A stretch of DNA of 64,000 bases from Pseudomonas sp. R84 (lineage in GTDB: Bacteria > Pseudomonadota > Gammaproteobacteria > Pseudomonadales > Pseudomonadaceae), in contig NZ_CP019426.1 in NCBI RefSeq assembly GCF_009834515.1, positions 2,531,501-2,595,500 on the forward strand, in the 5' to 3' direction. Under the pieces are notes generated by a model, which saw nothing but the letters and a program-made list of their open reading frames with translations, was not told where the DNA came from and ran no database searches. Position numbers and translations under genes: made by a program. Positions 9,826 through 17,796 of this stretch are shown piece by piece (the stretch's first letter is position 1; the number at the start of each line of letters is the position of its first letter).

Positions 9826-11328
9826 ATGTCTCTTGCGCTCGAACGTCTAGTCGCTGGCACGCCGATCCCTTTCGCTGGTAACCGCGTCACCGTGGTCAGC
9901 CCCGAACTGGCCGCGCGCTTTCAGCCCGGTGATCACCTGCTGGTGGAGCAGGTCAGTGGCGAGCTGCTGTTGATCCCCGTGGCGGATCAGCAAGCGGCGT
10001 CGGTAGCGATCGAGCGCGCAGCCGCCGCATTCACTGCGCTGTCGGCTGTATCCGATGAAGCGATCAGCACGTTTTTTGACCTGTTCGCGCAACGTCTGGA
10101 AAACCCGGCGTGCTGGGCGCACATCGAAACCGCCAACCTTGCCGACATCGAACGCGCCAAGGCGCGCGGCCGCTCCACCACCCGGCTGCTCGCCGACGAG
10201 CGCATGCGCGGCGACATGATTGCCGGCCTGCGTGCCTGGCGAGATGCCGCCGCCACGCGCGGTAAAGTCATCAGCAGTGTCGAGCACGACGGCTGGAAGG
10301 TCGAACAAGTGGTCTCGCCGCTGGGCATTGTCGCGTTTGTCTTTGAAGGTCGGCCGAACGTGTTCGCCGATGCGGCCGGTGTCTTGCGCACCGGCAACAC
10401 CGCTGTGCTGCGTATCGGCAGCGATGCCTTGGGCACCGCGCAAGCCATTGTCACTCACGCCTTGAACCCGGCGCTGGCCGATGCCGGTTTGCCGGCCGGC
10501 GCGGTGTCGTTGGTGGAAAGTGTCAATCACGCCGCCGGTTGGGCGATGTTCGCTGACCGCCGTTTGTCGCTGGCGGTGGCGCGCGGCTCGGGTCGTGCGG
10601 TCAGTCAGTTGGGCAGCATTGCCCAGCAGGCTGGCACCGCGGTCAGCCTGCATGGCACGGGTGGCGCGTGGTTGATCGCCGATCGTGCTGCCGATGCCAC
10701 ACGTTTTGCCGCCGTGGTGCGCAACTCGCTGGACCGCAAAGTGTGCAACACCCTCAACGTCTGCCTGATCCAGCGTGATCGCGCGGCGGAACTGGTGCCG
10801 CTGTTTCTTGATGCGCTGCAACAGGCCGGTACTGCGCGTGGCCAGGGCTGCAAATTGCACATCGTTGAAGGCAGTGAAGGATGCTTGCCGAGTGAGTGGC
10901 AGAACGCGACGGTCGAGGTCTATCGCGCCGAGGGTTTTCAGACCGAAGCGTTGGCTGAACCTTTGGCGGAGTCGGCGCTGGGCCGCGAGTGGGAATGGGA
11001 AGAAACCCCGGAAGTCAGCCTGATGATCGTTGACGATCTGGATCAGGCGATTGCGCTGTTCAACCGCTACAGCCCGCAGTTCACTGTGTCTTTGATCAGT
11101 GAGGATGCAGCCGTACAAGAGCGTTTCTACAACGCGGTGAATGCGCCGTTCGTGGGCAATGGCATTACCCGTTGGGTCGACGGCCAGTACGCGCTGAACA
11201 AGCCGGAGCTGGGGCTTTCGAACTGGGAGAGCGGGCGCTTGTTTGCGCGCAGTGCGATTCTTTCCGGTGACGGCGTGTTCACTGTGCGCAGCCGCATGAC
11301 CCAGATCGATCTCACAGTAAAACGCTGA
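9826..11328 (+). CDS. ProA-like aldehyde dehydrogenase
   Basis: A 500-residue protein of the aldehyde dehydrogenase superfamily. Its closest visible resemblance is glutamate-5-semialdehyde dehydrogenase (ProA): FEGRPNVFADAAG, RTGNTAVLRIGSDA and the catalytic-cysteine segment RKVCNTLNVCL (Cys307) match ProA's RPNV, GNAVILRGG and VCN motifs. ProA is usually about 420 residues; here about 80 more, mostly an N-terminal part with no clear match. It is therefore probably a paralogue rather than the housekeeping proline gene, and its substrate is unknown. The start ATG has only a weak ribosome site. Confidence 0.75.
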   Translation: MSLALERLVAGTPIPFAGNRVTVVSPELAARFQPGDHLLVEQVSGELLLIPVADQQAASVAIERAAAAFTALSAVSDEAISTFFDLFAQRLENPACWAHIETANLADIERAKARGRSTTRLLADERMRGDMIAGLRAWRDAAATRGKVISSVEHDGWKVEQVVSPLGIVAFVFEGRPNVFADAAGVLRTGNTAVLRIGSDALGTAQAIVTHALNPALADAGLPAGAVSLVESVNHAAGWAMFADRRLSLAVARGSGRAVSQLGSIAQQAGTAVSLHGTGGAWLIADRAADATRFAAVVRNSLDRKVCNTLNVCLIQRDRAAELVPLFLDALQQAGTARGQGCKLHIVEGSEGCLPSEWQNATVEVYRAEGFQTEALAEPLAESALGREWEWEETPEVSLMIVDDLDQAIALFNRYSPQFTVSLISEDAAVQERFYNAVNAPFVGNGITRWVDGQYALNKPELGLSNWESGRLFARSAILSGDGVFTVRSRMTQIDLTVKR

Positions 11329-11340
11329 TCTGGCGGACAA

Positions 11341-11373
11341 TGATCGTTCCCACGCAGAGCGTGGGAACGATCA
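11341..11373. terminator. Perfect 15-bp palindromic hairpin between convergent genes
   Basis: Arms 11341-11355 and 11359-11373 pair perfectly around a 3-nt loop (core CGTTCCCACGC). It sits 12 nt after the ProA-like stop and 6 nt after the cynT stop. It lacks a T-run, so it is a possible terminator or a third repeat family. Confidence 0.65.
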
Positions 11374-11378
11374 GTTGC

Positions 11379-12038
11379 TCAGGCCGCGTGGGTGGTTTGT
11401 GCATGAATCGCGCAAGTCGCCGGTTGCTCGGCCAGTGGCACAAACGTGCGGCGGTCCGAGGACAGCGCATCGATCGAGCCGGTCTCGATGTCATACACCC
11501 AGCCGTGCAGGTTCAGCAGGCCTTTCTCCTGCGCCAGACGCACGCTCGGGTGGGTCTGAATGTTCGCCAGTTGCGCGATCACGTTTTCGCGCACCATCGA
11601 GCTCAACTTCGCCGCGTCATTGGCATGTGGCCGCGCTTCGTTAACCACTTTCGCCGACTCGGCATGCTGCAGCCAGCCGCTGACCGCAGGTAAGTGATCC
11701 ATGCATTTGCACTTCGCGATCGCGGTCATCGCGCCGCAGTCCGAATGCCCGCAGATCACAATGTCGGTCACCCCGAGCACCGCCACCGCGTACTCCACCG
11801 TCGCCGAAACCCCGCCCGGATGCGGGCTGTAGGACGGCACGATATTGCCGGCGTTGCGGATCACGAACAGTTCGCCGGGTTCTTGTTGGGTCAATAATTC
11901 TGGCACTACTCGGCTGTCGGAACAGGTGATGAACAAGGTGCCGGGCTGTTGCGTGGTCGCCAGGTGTTTGAACAGTTCGGTGCGTTGCGGAAACGCTTCG
12001 TTCTGGAACTTCAGGAAGCCATCAATCAGGTTTTTCAT
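11379..12038 (-). CDS. cynT: Beta-class carbonic anhydrase
   Basis: Interconverts CO2 and bicarbonate; in cyanate operons it restores the bicarbonate consumed by cyanase. The 219-residue protein has the beta-class zinc and catalytic residues: Cys39 and Asp41 (TCSDSRV), His98 and Cys101 (CGHSDCGAM). The ATG at 12038 has a GAGG ribosome site. It is the last gene of a probable cynS-DUF2790-cynT transcript divergent from cynR, which supports cynT over a general housekeeping carbonic anhydrase. Confidence 0.93.
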   Translation of the reverse strand: MKNLIDGFLKFQNEAFPQRTELFKHLATTQQPGTLFITCSDSRVVPELLTQQEPGELFVIRNAGNIVPSYSPHPGGVSATVEYAVAVLGVTDIVICGHSDCGAMTAIAKCKCMDHLPAVSGWLQHAESAKVVNEARPHANDAAKLSSMVRENVIAQLANIQTHPSVRLAQEKGLLNLHGWVYDIETGSIDALSSDRRTFVPLAEQPATCAIHAQTTHAA

Positions 12039-12050
12039 GGTGTTGTCCTC

Positions 12051-12287
12051 TCAGTTCGAGCAACCGCTGCCGAATTCGCTGTATTGAAGAATGTGTTTGC
12101 CACCGTGGCTGTCCAGATACGTCATCTCCACCGGCACTACGCCACACACATCGGTAACCGGGGTAATGCTCAGCACTTGAGCGATGTCCAGTGGCATGCC
12201 GTAGCGGTAGGCGACGACCTCGTCAGCGGCAGATGCCTGGGCGCAAACGCCGCCGAGCAGGGCCAGAATCAACAGAATTTTTTGCAT
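12051..12287 (-). CDS. DUF2790 periplasmic small protein
   Basis: A 78-residue protein with a clear Sec signal peptide (positively charged start, hydrophobic LLILALLGG, cleavage near ASAA), then a DUF2790 core (YRYGMPLDIAQVLSI, VEMTYLDS). Members are common in Pseudomonas, often near metal genes, with no known activity. It sits 12 nt upstream of cynT with a strong GGAGG ribosome site, so it is co-transcribed with the cyanate genes although it is not part of the classical operon. Confidence 0.88.
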   Translation of the reverse strand: MQKILLILALLGGVCAQASAADEVVAYRYGMPLDIAQVLSITPVTDVCGVVPVEMTYLDSHGGKHILQYSEFGSGCSN

Positions 12288-12337
12288 GGGGCAGCCTCCA
12301 GATGTGTTGGGTGACGGGTAGCCATTCGAGGTGGGTT

Positions 12338-12360
12338 GGCCCGCACGCTCGGTGCGGGCC
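12338..12360. other. GC-rich hairpin between cynS and DUF2790 gene
   Basis: A 9-bp perfect stem (GGCCCGCAC with its complement) with a 5-nt loop in the 81-nt gap after cynS. There is no T-run on the cyn strand, so it more likely protects or partly attenuates the transcript than fully terminates it. Confidence 0.55.
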
Positions 12361-12368
12361 TGGGCGGA

Positions 12369-12836
12369 TCAGAACGGACGCAGGGGCAGGAACTTGCCGT
12401 CGAGGGTGACCACGGCGCGGGAACCGCCTTCCGGGTCTTCGACTTTCTTGATGTCGAGTTTGAAGTTGATCGCGCTGATGATGCCGTCGCCGAACTGCTC
12501 GTGAACCAGCGCTTTGAGGGTGGTGCCGTAGATCTGGATCATCTCGTGGAAGCGGTAGATGGTCGGGTCGGTCGGCACGCCGCTGAGGCTGCCACGCAGG
12601 GGGATGATCTGCATCGCCGCGACGTCTTCAGCGCTCAGTTCGAGTTTGTCGCCGACCACTTGGGCGGCGTTTTCCGGCAGCGGGTGCTGGCCGAGCAGGG
12701 CAGCGGTGACGTATGCCAGGCTGAGGCCGGTGCCGTCGGCCAGATCCTGCCACGACAGATCTTTGCGTGCCTTGGCGTCGAGAACGCGGGTGGTCAGGGC
12801 CAGGCTGGTGTCGTTGTAGGCGTGGGACTGTTGCAT
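12369..12836 (-). CDS. cynS: Cyanate hydratase (cyanase)
   Basis: Converts cyanate and bicarbonate to ammonia and two CO2 (through carbamate), allowing detoxification and use of cyanate as nitrogen. The protein is 155 residues, near the usual length. The N-terminal half is a helical HTH-like domain; the C-terminal catalytic domain keeps Arg95, Glu98 (YRFHEMIQ) and Ser121 (GIISAI). A perfect AAGGAG precedes the ATG. It is the first gene of the operon, with its promoter facing cynR. Confidence 0.97.
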   Translation of the reverse strand: MQQSHAYNDTSLALTTRVLDAKARKDLSWQDLADGTGLSLAYVTAALLGQHPLPENAAQVVGDKLELSAEDVAAMQIIPLRGSLSGVPTDPTIYRFHEMIQIYGTTLKALVHEQFGDGIISAINFKLDIKKVEDPEGGSRAVVTLDGKFLPLRPF

Positions 12837-12957
12837 GGTGTCACTCCTTTCAGGGGTTGGCTTGCTGTGTGGGATTGATCTTCTGCCGATTCATCCATAG
12901 CGTCCAAGACCGATATACAATGCTTCGCATAAGTCCTGCCTATAGATGGTGATTGCC
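12837..12957. promoter_or_regulatory. Divergent cynS/cynR control region
   Basis: A 121-nt gap between divergent start codons. It contains the AT-rich stretch 12912-12944 (TATACAAT and TATAGAT blocks) where a LysR-type regulator would be expected to bind and where both promoters must lie. Exact boxes could not be fixed by eye. Confidence 0.5.
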
Positions 12958-13845
12958 ATGCTGCTGCGACATTTGCGTTATCTGCTGGCCGTTGCCGATC
13001 ACGGCGGCTTCACCCGTGCCGCCGAGGCGTTGCATGTGTCGCAGCCGACCCTGTCGCAGCAGATTCGCCAACTGGAAGAAACCCTGGGGGTGAACCTGTT
13101 TGATCGCACTTCGCGCACGGTAAAACCGACGGATGCCGGCGCGGCTTACATCGAATGCGCGCGACGGGTGCTGGTCGAGCTGGAGGCGGGCAAGCGCGCG
13201 CTGCATGACGTGAAGGATCTGTCTCGCGGCACGTTGCGTCTGGCGATGACGCCGACGTTCATGGCGTATCTGGTCGGGCCATTGGTGCGCGACTTTGCCG
13301 CGCGGTATCCGGGGATTCATTTGCAGATCTTCGAGTTGTCGATGGATGACATTGAGGCGGGGTTGGCGGATGACTCTCTGGATATCGCGATTGCGTTTAC
13401 GCCGGTGCGCAGCGCCGATATCGAGTGTATTCCGGCGTTTACCGAAACCTTGGGGATCATGGTCGGGCGGGAGCATCCGTTGTATGACAGTCGCTCGGTA
13501 CTGACGCCGGGGGATATTGCTTCGCTGGACTTTGCCTTGTTGGCGCCCGACTTCATCACGCGGTTATCGGTGGACGAGTATTTCCGCCAGCACGGGATTA
13601 CGCCACAGGTGCGGATCGAGGTGAATTCGGTGAGTACGTTGCTGGAAGTGGTGCGGCATTCGCCGCTGGCGACGATGTTGCCGGAAGCGATTGCGACGGA
13701 GGATCGGGCGTTGCGCCGGTTGCGCGTGGAGAGTGATGCGCCGCAGCGTGGAGCGGCGTTGTTGCGGCGGCGCAATAATTATCACAGTGCGGCGGCGGTG
13801 GCGTTTGTGGAATTGGTGTTGGGCATGGGAAGCCCCTCACCCTAA
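12958..13845 (+). CDS. cynR: LysR-family activator of the cyanate operon
   Basis: Transcription factor expected to activate cynS in response to cyanate. The 295-residue protein has the N-terminal HTH (FTRAAEALHVSQPTLSQQIRQLE, spanning about 18-40) and a periplasmic-binding-protein-like effector domain. It closely resembles E. coli CynR, including LFDRTSRTV and TPTFMAYLVGPL. The ATG at 12958 matches that start better than the in-frame ATG at 12946. The last residues (SPSP) and the stop codon fall in a downstream intergenic repeat, so the C-terminus has been altered by that repeat. Confidence 0.9.
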   Translation: MLLRHLRYLLAVADHGGFTRAAEALHVSQPTLSQQIRQLEETLGVNLFDRTSRTVKPTDAGAAYIECARRVLVELEAGKRALHDVKDLSRGTLRLAMTPTFMAYLVGPLVRDFAARYPGIHLQIFELSMDDIEAGLADDSLDIAIAFTPVRSADIECIPAFTETLGIMVGREHPLYDSRSVLTPGDIASLDFALLAPDFITRLSVDEYFRQHGITPQVRIEVNSVSTLLEVVRHSPLATMLPEAIATEDRALRRLRVESDAPQRGAALLRRRNNYHSAAAVAFVELVLGMGSPSP

Positions 13846-14092
13846 CCCTCTCCCAGAGGTAGAGGGGACTGACCGAGGTGTTTGTGCGATCTACGCCGAC
13901 CTGAGAAACCTGAGTCGAACTCAGGTTCTTAAAGCACCATAAATCGGCTCCCTCTCCTTAGGGAGAGGGGACTGACCGAGGTGTTCGTGCGATTTACGCC
14001 GACCTGAAAGTTTTGAGCCGAACTAAAATTTTGAGCGCAGCACAAATCGGCTCCCTCTCCCTGCGGGAGAGGGCTGGGGTGAGGGGCTACAA
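13831..14092. repeat. Tandem long repeats (CCCTCACCC family)
   Basis: A different intergenic repeat family. The outer ends CCCCTCACCCTAACCCTCTCCC and GGGAGAGGGCTGGGGTGAGGGG are inverted complements, and between them a ~125-nt unit (CCCTCTCC, GACTGACCGAGGTG, CGATYTACGCCGACCTGA, AATCGG) is repeated twice with mutations. A similar single unit occurs at 19216-19396. The left end overlaps the last codons of cynR. Confidence 0.85.
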
Positions 14093-14122
14093 TTCCAGTC
14101 ACGCCAAATCAATGCAAGCGAA

Positions 14123-14160
14123 CAAAAAAAGGCCTGCTTCCTTTAAGGAAGCAGGCCTTT
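14123..14160 (-). terminator. Intrinsic terminator
   Basis: An 11-bp stem (GGCCTGCTTCC and complement; arms 14131-14141 and 14147-14157) with a 5-nt loop and a 7-8 nt T-run on the minus strand. It terminates the gene at 14180-14509. Confidence 0.93.
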
Positions 14161-14179
14161 CAATTATTTAATGACTAAC

Positions 14180-14509
14180 TCAGCAGAACCGATCAATCAC
14201 CCGAACTTCATTATTGTTCTGCATCGAACCCCACGCCTGTTTCAGCGTTTGCAGAACATTCCCGATGAAGTCCTTGTCGGCCGCGGCTTTCTTGCCAACA
14301 TAACCGTGGCCGCGACGGTACATCTTCAGGCGGGCCAGCAGGTTCTGATGGTTGCGGTCGAACTCGTCTTCGTCAGCATGGGTCGCCAGGCAGTCGATAT
14401 GTACCTGACCCGACTTGCTGATCCACAGAATATGGCTGTCGTGGCTGTCTTTCTGCGCAGCGAACATACGAGCCAGTTCTTCGATAGTAGGTTGATTGTT
14501 CAGATTCAT
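14180..14509 (-). CDS. Conserved Pseudomonas hypothetical protein, 109 aa
   Basis: Family not recognised. It is soluble, with no signal or membrane segment, and is mildly charged. The N-terminal part has an acidic DSHDSHILWISKSG stretch; the C-terminal half is basic (RLKMYRRGHGYVGKKAAADK) and ends with a cysteine. An AAGGGG ribosome site precedes the ATG, and a strong terminator follows, so it is a real single-gene unit. No function is proposed. Confidence 0.8.
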   Translation of the reverse strand: MNLNNQPTIEELARMFAAQKDSHDSHILWISKSGQVHIDCLATHADEDEFDRNHQNLLARLKMYRRGHGYVGKKAAADKDFIGNVLQTLKQAWGSMQNNNEVRVIDRFC

Positions 14510-15019
14510 GATATTGCCCCTTGACCAGTCTGGTGATCTTTCAAAGTTGATTCGCTAATACAGGTAGCCCATCGGTTAGTTGATCCCTGGCACCGAAACC
14601 AGGACGTCAGCGCTCGCCCGTGTGCAGTACGGGGTCGTGCATCTGTTGCATGTAGTCGTGTTGAATAACTGCTACGCAATAGCGTCACAACGAGGAGAAG
14701 CAGCGAAAACCGGGAGGCTCCTTGACGACATTTACCGTGTCGACCACAAGCGTCTTGAGAATTTTCGCCAGCGCTTCTCGTCCTTGTACTGGACGTTCAG
14801 GCCAGGTCAGCTTCTTCAATCTGCCTTGTGGGCAGCGTGTATCCGGAAAAAACAACTCGGCGGTCAGACGAGTTTGCTCAAGCGTGTTACCGATGTTCCC
14901 GATCGGGGAACGTCTTCATCATGCAAAAGCAAAACGATGCCGTCAACGGTTTTGTAGTGATTATTTTTACTCACTACATATTGTCGGACAAAGCAGTTTT
15001 GGAATGAGAAAGAGTCCGT
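14510..15019. other. Gene-poor gap with possible decayed coding remnant
   Basis: About 500 nt without a convincing gene. On the minus strand a frame from about 14930 to 14698 is open and has coding-like residue use (for example PERPVQGREALAKIL) but has no start codon. This could be the tail of a lost gene. Forward open frames here show no ribosome site and no recognisable family. Confidence 0.4.
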
Positions 15020-15523
15020 TCAGGCAACGGAAAAAGGCGTGCGCAGCGCATAGAAGGTGCATGGATAACCGCCTACTTCGCGCTGCTGCAGGGTGAAGTG
15101 GGCGTCGCTCAATAACGGAATCAGCCTGGCCCAGAAGCGCTGGGCCGGCAGGTTGGCGTCGATATGGAAAAACTGCCATTGACCGGGGATCTGGCTCAAG
15201 AGGGCAGAGACGACAAACTGCGCGACGCCTTGGCCACGAAAGCGTCGCGCGATGAAAAAGTATCCGATGTTGTGCTCAGCCCCGGCGATATGCGTTTCGT
15301 TATCGACGGTCACGAAACCGGCGAGTTCGCCGTCGACGCGAATCAGAAATGGTTGGGTGGCCGGGTGGCGCCAGTAGTCGATTTTCGGCTGGATGGAGAA
15401 GAAACCATGCGGAGCGAGCTTTAGCGGCAGCCATTCGCTGAAGTCGTACATGTAGAACTGCATGAGGTTTTCGATGATTTCCAGCTCATCGCGCCGGGCT
15501 GGGTGCAGTTCGATATTGGCCAT
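15020..15523 (-). CDS. GNAT-family N-acetyltransferase
   Basis: A 167-residue protein with the GNAT fold. The acetyl-CoA loop is recognisable in ARRFRGQGVAQFVVSALL (about 91-108), preceded by the beta-strand pair LAGFVTVDNE and GYFFIA. Substrate unknown. An AGGA ribosome site precedes the ATG at 15523. It lies 48 nt downstream of topB on the same strand and may be on its transcript. Confidence 0.88.
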   Translation of the reverse strand: MANIELHPARRDELEIIENLMQFYMYDFSEWLPLKLAPHGFFSIQPKIDYWRHPATQPFLIRVDGELAGFVTVDNETHIAGAEHNIGYFFIARRFRGQGVAQFVVSALLSQIPGQWQFFHIDANLPAQRFWARLIPLLSDAHFTLQQREVGGYPCTFYALRTPFSVA

Positions 15524-15571
15524 ACGCCGGGTTCCTGAAAGTGATGAGCCTTGCAGAAAGACTAGCGGGTT

Positions 15572-17518
15572 TTATTTGGCAGCTGGTTTCGGCGTGCGTT
15601 TGGTGGTGCCTGTGGTTTTGCTGCGGGTCGATGATTTGCGTTTCTTCTTCCACGGGGCCGCCGCTTTACCGGCCGGCGGCGGGCCGCTGATGGTCAGGCT
15701 GAGGCTGGAGCAGCGCGTCACCTGTTTGCTCATCCACGCCGCTTGTTTGGTGACGAACTCTTCAAGACTCATTTCGCCACTTTGCACCATGTCCAGCGCC
15801 TGTTCCCAGATCGCCGTAGTGCCGGGGTCGGCAATCGCGCGTGGCACCGCATCAATCAGGCTGAACGCCGCCGGTGTGGCGGCGAGGGCCTTGCCGTTTT
15901 TCACCAGATAACCACGGTCAATCAAGCCCTGAATGATCGAGGCGCGGGTGGCTTCCGTGCCAATGCCGGTGGTGTCCTTGAGTTTCTGTTTGAGCAGTGG
16001 ATCCTCGACCAGTTTGGCGACGTTCTTCATCGCCTTGATCAGATCGCCCTCGGTGTAGGGTTTCGGTGGTTGCGTCCACAGATCCTTGAACTTCACTGCG
16101 GCGATGGCGCATTCGACGCCTTGGCTCAGCGCCGGCAAGGTTTGCGGCGCGGGAGCTTCGCGGCCCTTGGCCGGCGCCAGTGCCTCGGGCAGCGCGCGTT
16201 TCCAGCCTGGTTCGATGATCTGCTTGCCGACCGCGCGCAACGCTTCACCGGCGCAATCGAAGTCGGCCTGGGTGCGATCGTATTCGTGATTGGGCAGGAA
16301 CTGCGCCAGATAGCGTGCGCGGATCAGGGTGTAGACCGCACGGTGTTTGCCTGTCAGGCGCTCTAGATTCTTCGCTGCAGCGGTGGGAATGATGCCGTGG
16401 TGCGCGCTGACCTTGGCGTCGTTCCACGCTCGGGAGCGGCGCTGGGGGTCGAGATGGCCTTGCAGTGCCTCAAGACTCGAGTCGGCCTGACGCAACGCCG
16501 CGAGAATTCCCGGCGCCTCACTGTGCTGGCTTAGCGGCAAGTAGCCGCAATCACTGCGCGGGTAGGTGATGACTTTGTAGGTTTCGTAGAGTGCCTGAGC
16601 AATGTCGAGGGTTTCCTGCGCGCCGAGGCCGAGCTTCTTCGAACAGACCTCCTGCAAGGTGCCGAGATCGAAGGGCAGGGGCGCCACTTCGCGCATGCGC
16701 TCGGTTTTCAGCTTGACCACCCGGGCATTGGCAGCGCCGTTGATGGCGGCGGCCGCTTGCTGGGCCAGCGTTTGATTCAGGCAGCGCTCCTGATCATCGC
16801 AGGCATCCGGTGGTGCACGCCATTGCGCAGTAAACGGAATGCCGTTGCGCAGCAGATCGACATCGATCGCCCAGAACGGCACCGGCACGAAATCGGCGAT
16901 GCTGCGGTCGCGATCCACCACCAGCCGCAAGGTCGGTGTCTGCACCCGGCCTACCGGCAACACGCCCTGATAACCCGATTGCCGACCGAGCAGCGTGAAC
17001 AGTCGGCTCATGTTCATGCCGATCAGCCAGTCCGCCCGCGAGCGGCCCAGCGCCGAGTGATACAGGCTGAAGGTCTCGGCCCCCGGTTTCAATGCGGCCA
17101 GAGCCTTGCGGATCGAGGCTTCGTCCAGCGCCGACAGCCACAAGCGGCGGATCGGCCCGCGATAACGACAATGCTCGACCAGTTCCCGGGCAATCATCTC
17201 GCCCTCACGGTCGGCGTCGGTGGCGATGATCAGCTCGCTGGCCTCGCCGAGCAGGCGCTTGACCGCTTTGTACTGGCTGGCCGTGCGCGGTTTGACGGTC
17301 ATTTTCCACTTGTCCGGAATGATCGGCAGATCGGCCAGTACCCAGCGCTTGTAGCGGGCGTCATAGGCATCCGGCGGCGCGGTTTCGAGCAAGTGGCCGA
17401 TGCACCAGGTCACCGTGACGTCCGTTCCCAGCCAGCAGCCGTCGCCCCGACGCTTGGCGCCGAGCACGGCCGCAATGTCTTTGGCCTGGGAGGGTTTTTC
17501 ACAGAGGTACAGCCGCAT
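15572..17518 (-). CDS. topB: DNA topoisomerase III
   Basis: Type IA topoisomerase that cuts and passes single strands, separating linked replication and recombination products. The 648-residue protein has the TOPRIM domain with Glu7 (CEKPSQ) and Asp101/103/105 (TDADREGE), and the active-site Tyr319 in ITYPRSD. The tail after about 610 is very basic (KKKRKSSTRSK) and lacks an obvious zinc ribbon, as is common for TopB. The start was set at the ATG at 17518, matching MRL starts of the family, rather than three codons upstream. A LexA-like palindrome lies 73 nt upstream. Confidence 0.95.
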   Translation of the reverse strand: MRLYLCEKPSQAKDIAAVLGAKRRGDGCWLGTDVTVTWCIGHLLETAPPDAYDARYKRWVLADLPIIPDKWKMTVKPRTASQYKAVKRLLGEASELIIATDADREGEMIARELVEHCRYRGPIRRLWLSALDEASIRKALAALKPGAETFSLYHSALGRSRADWLIGMNMSRLFTLLGRQSGYQGVLPVGRVQTPTLRLVVDRDRSIADFVPVPFWAIDVDLLRNGIPFTAQWRAPPDACDDQERCLNQTLAQQAAAAINGAANARVVKLKTERMREVAPLPFDLGTLQEVCSKKLGLGAQETLDIAQALYETYKVITYPRSDCGYLPLSQHSEAPGILAALRQADSSLEALQGHLDPQRRSRAWNDAKVSAHHGIIPTAAAKNLERLTGKHRAVYTLIRARYLAQFLPNHEYDRTQADFDCAGEALRAVGKQIIEPGWKRALPEALAPAKGREAPAPQTLPALSQGVECAIAAVKFKDLWTQPPKPYTEGDLIKAMKNVAKLVEDPLLKQKLKDTTGIGTEATRASIIQGLIDRGYLVKNGKALAATPAAFSLIDAVPRAIADPGTTAIWEQALDMVQSGEMSLEEFVTKQAAWMSKQVTRCSSLSLTISGPPPAGKAAAPWKKKRKSSTRSKTTGTTKRTPKPAAK

Positions 17519-17584
17519 AACCACCATCGTCGATCAAGGTCCGAACAGGTGCACAGAATGGCCGGACTTGGCGTCAGGGGCAAC

Positions 17585-17612
17585 TTTTATCTGTATGGAT
17601 ATACAGATAAAA
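17585..17612. promoter_or_regulatory. LexA-box-like palindrome between topB and serralysin gene
   Basis: Two perfect 12-bp arms (17585-17596 and 17601-17612) with a 4-nt centre. The core at 17591-17606 reads CTGTATGGATATACAG, fitting the CTGT-N8-ACAG form of LexA sites. It is 67 nt upstream of the topB start and about 185 nt upstream of the serralysin start, so either gene might be controlled. Confidence 0.6.
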
Positions 17613-17796
17613 AACATTGCAGCAGGTGACGGGCAATACAGGGACGCAGGCCCGGCTATCGAGAAATTGATTAGCGCCCGGTTTGCGCCTGTGTCAGGTT
17701 TTTCGCCGATTCAAAACACGCGAGTGACAGGACGATCTCGCCAGAAGATCGCCGTGGTCTGTCGACACTGACTACTCAGAAACAAGGAAGTCCATC

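Noticed and set aside
9847..11340. 497-codon frame antisense to the ProA-like gene
   Set aside because: No ribosome site or domain; the catalytic-Cys motif lies on the plus strand.
17595..17771. 58-codon frame starting inside the LexA-like palindrome
   Set aside because: No ribosome site, and the start codon is part of the palindrome; no domain was seen.
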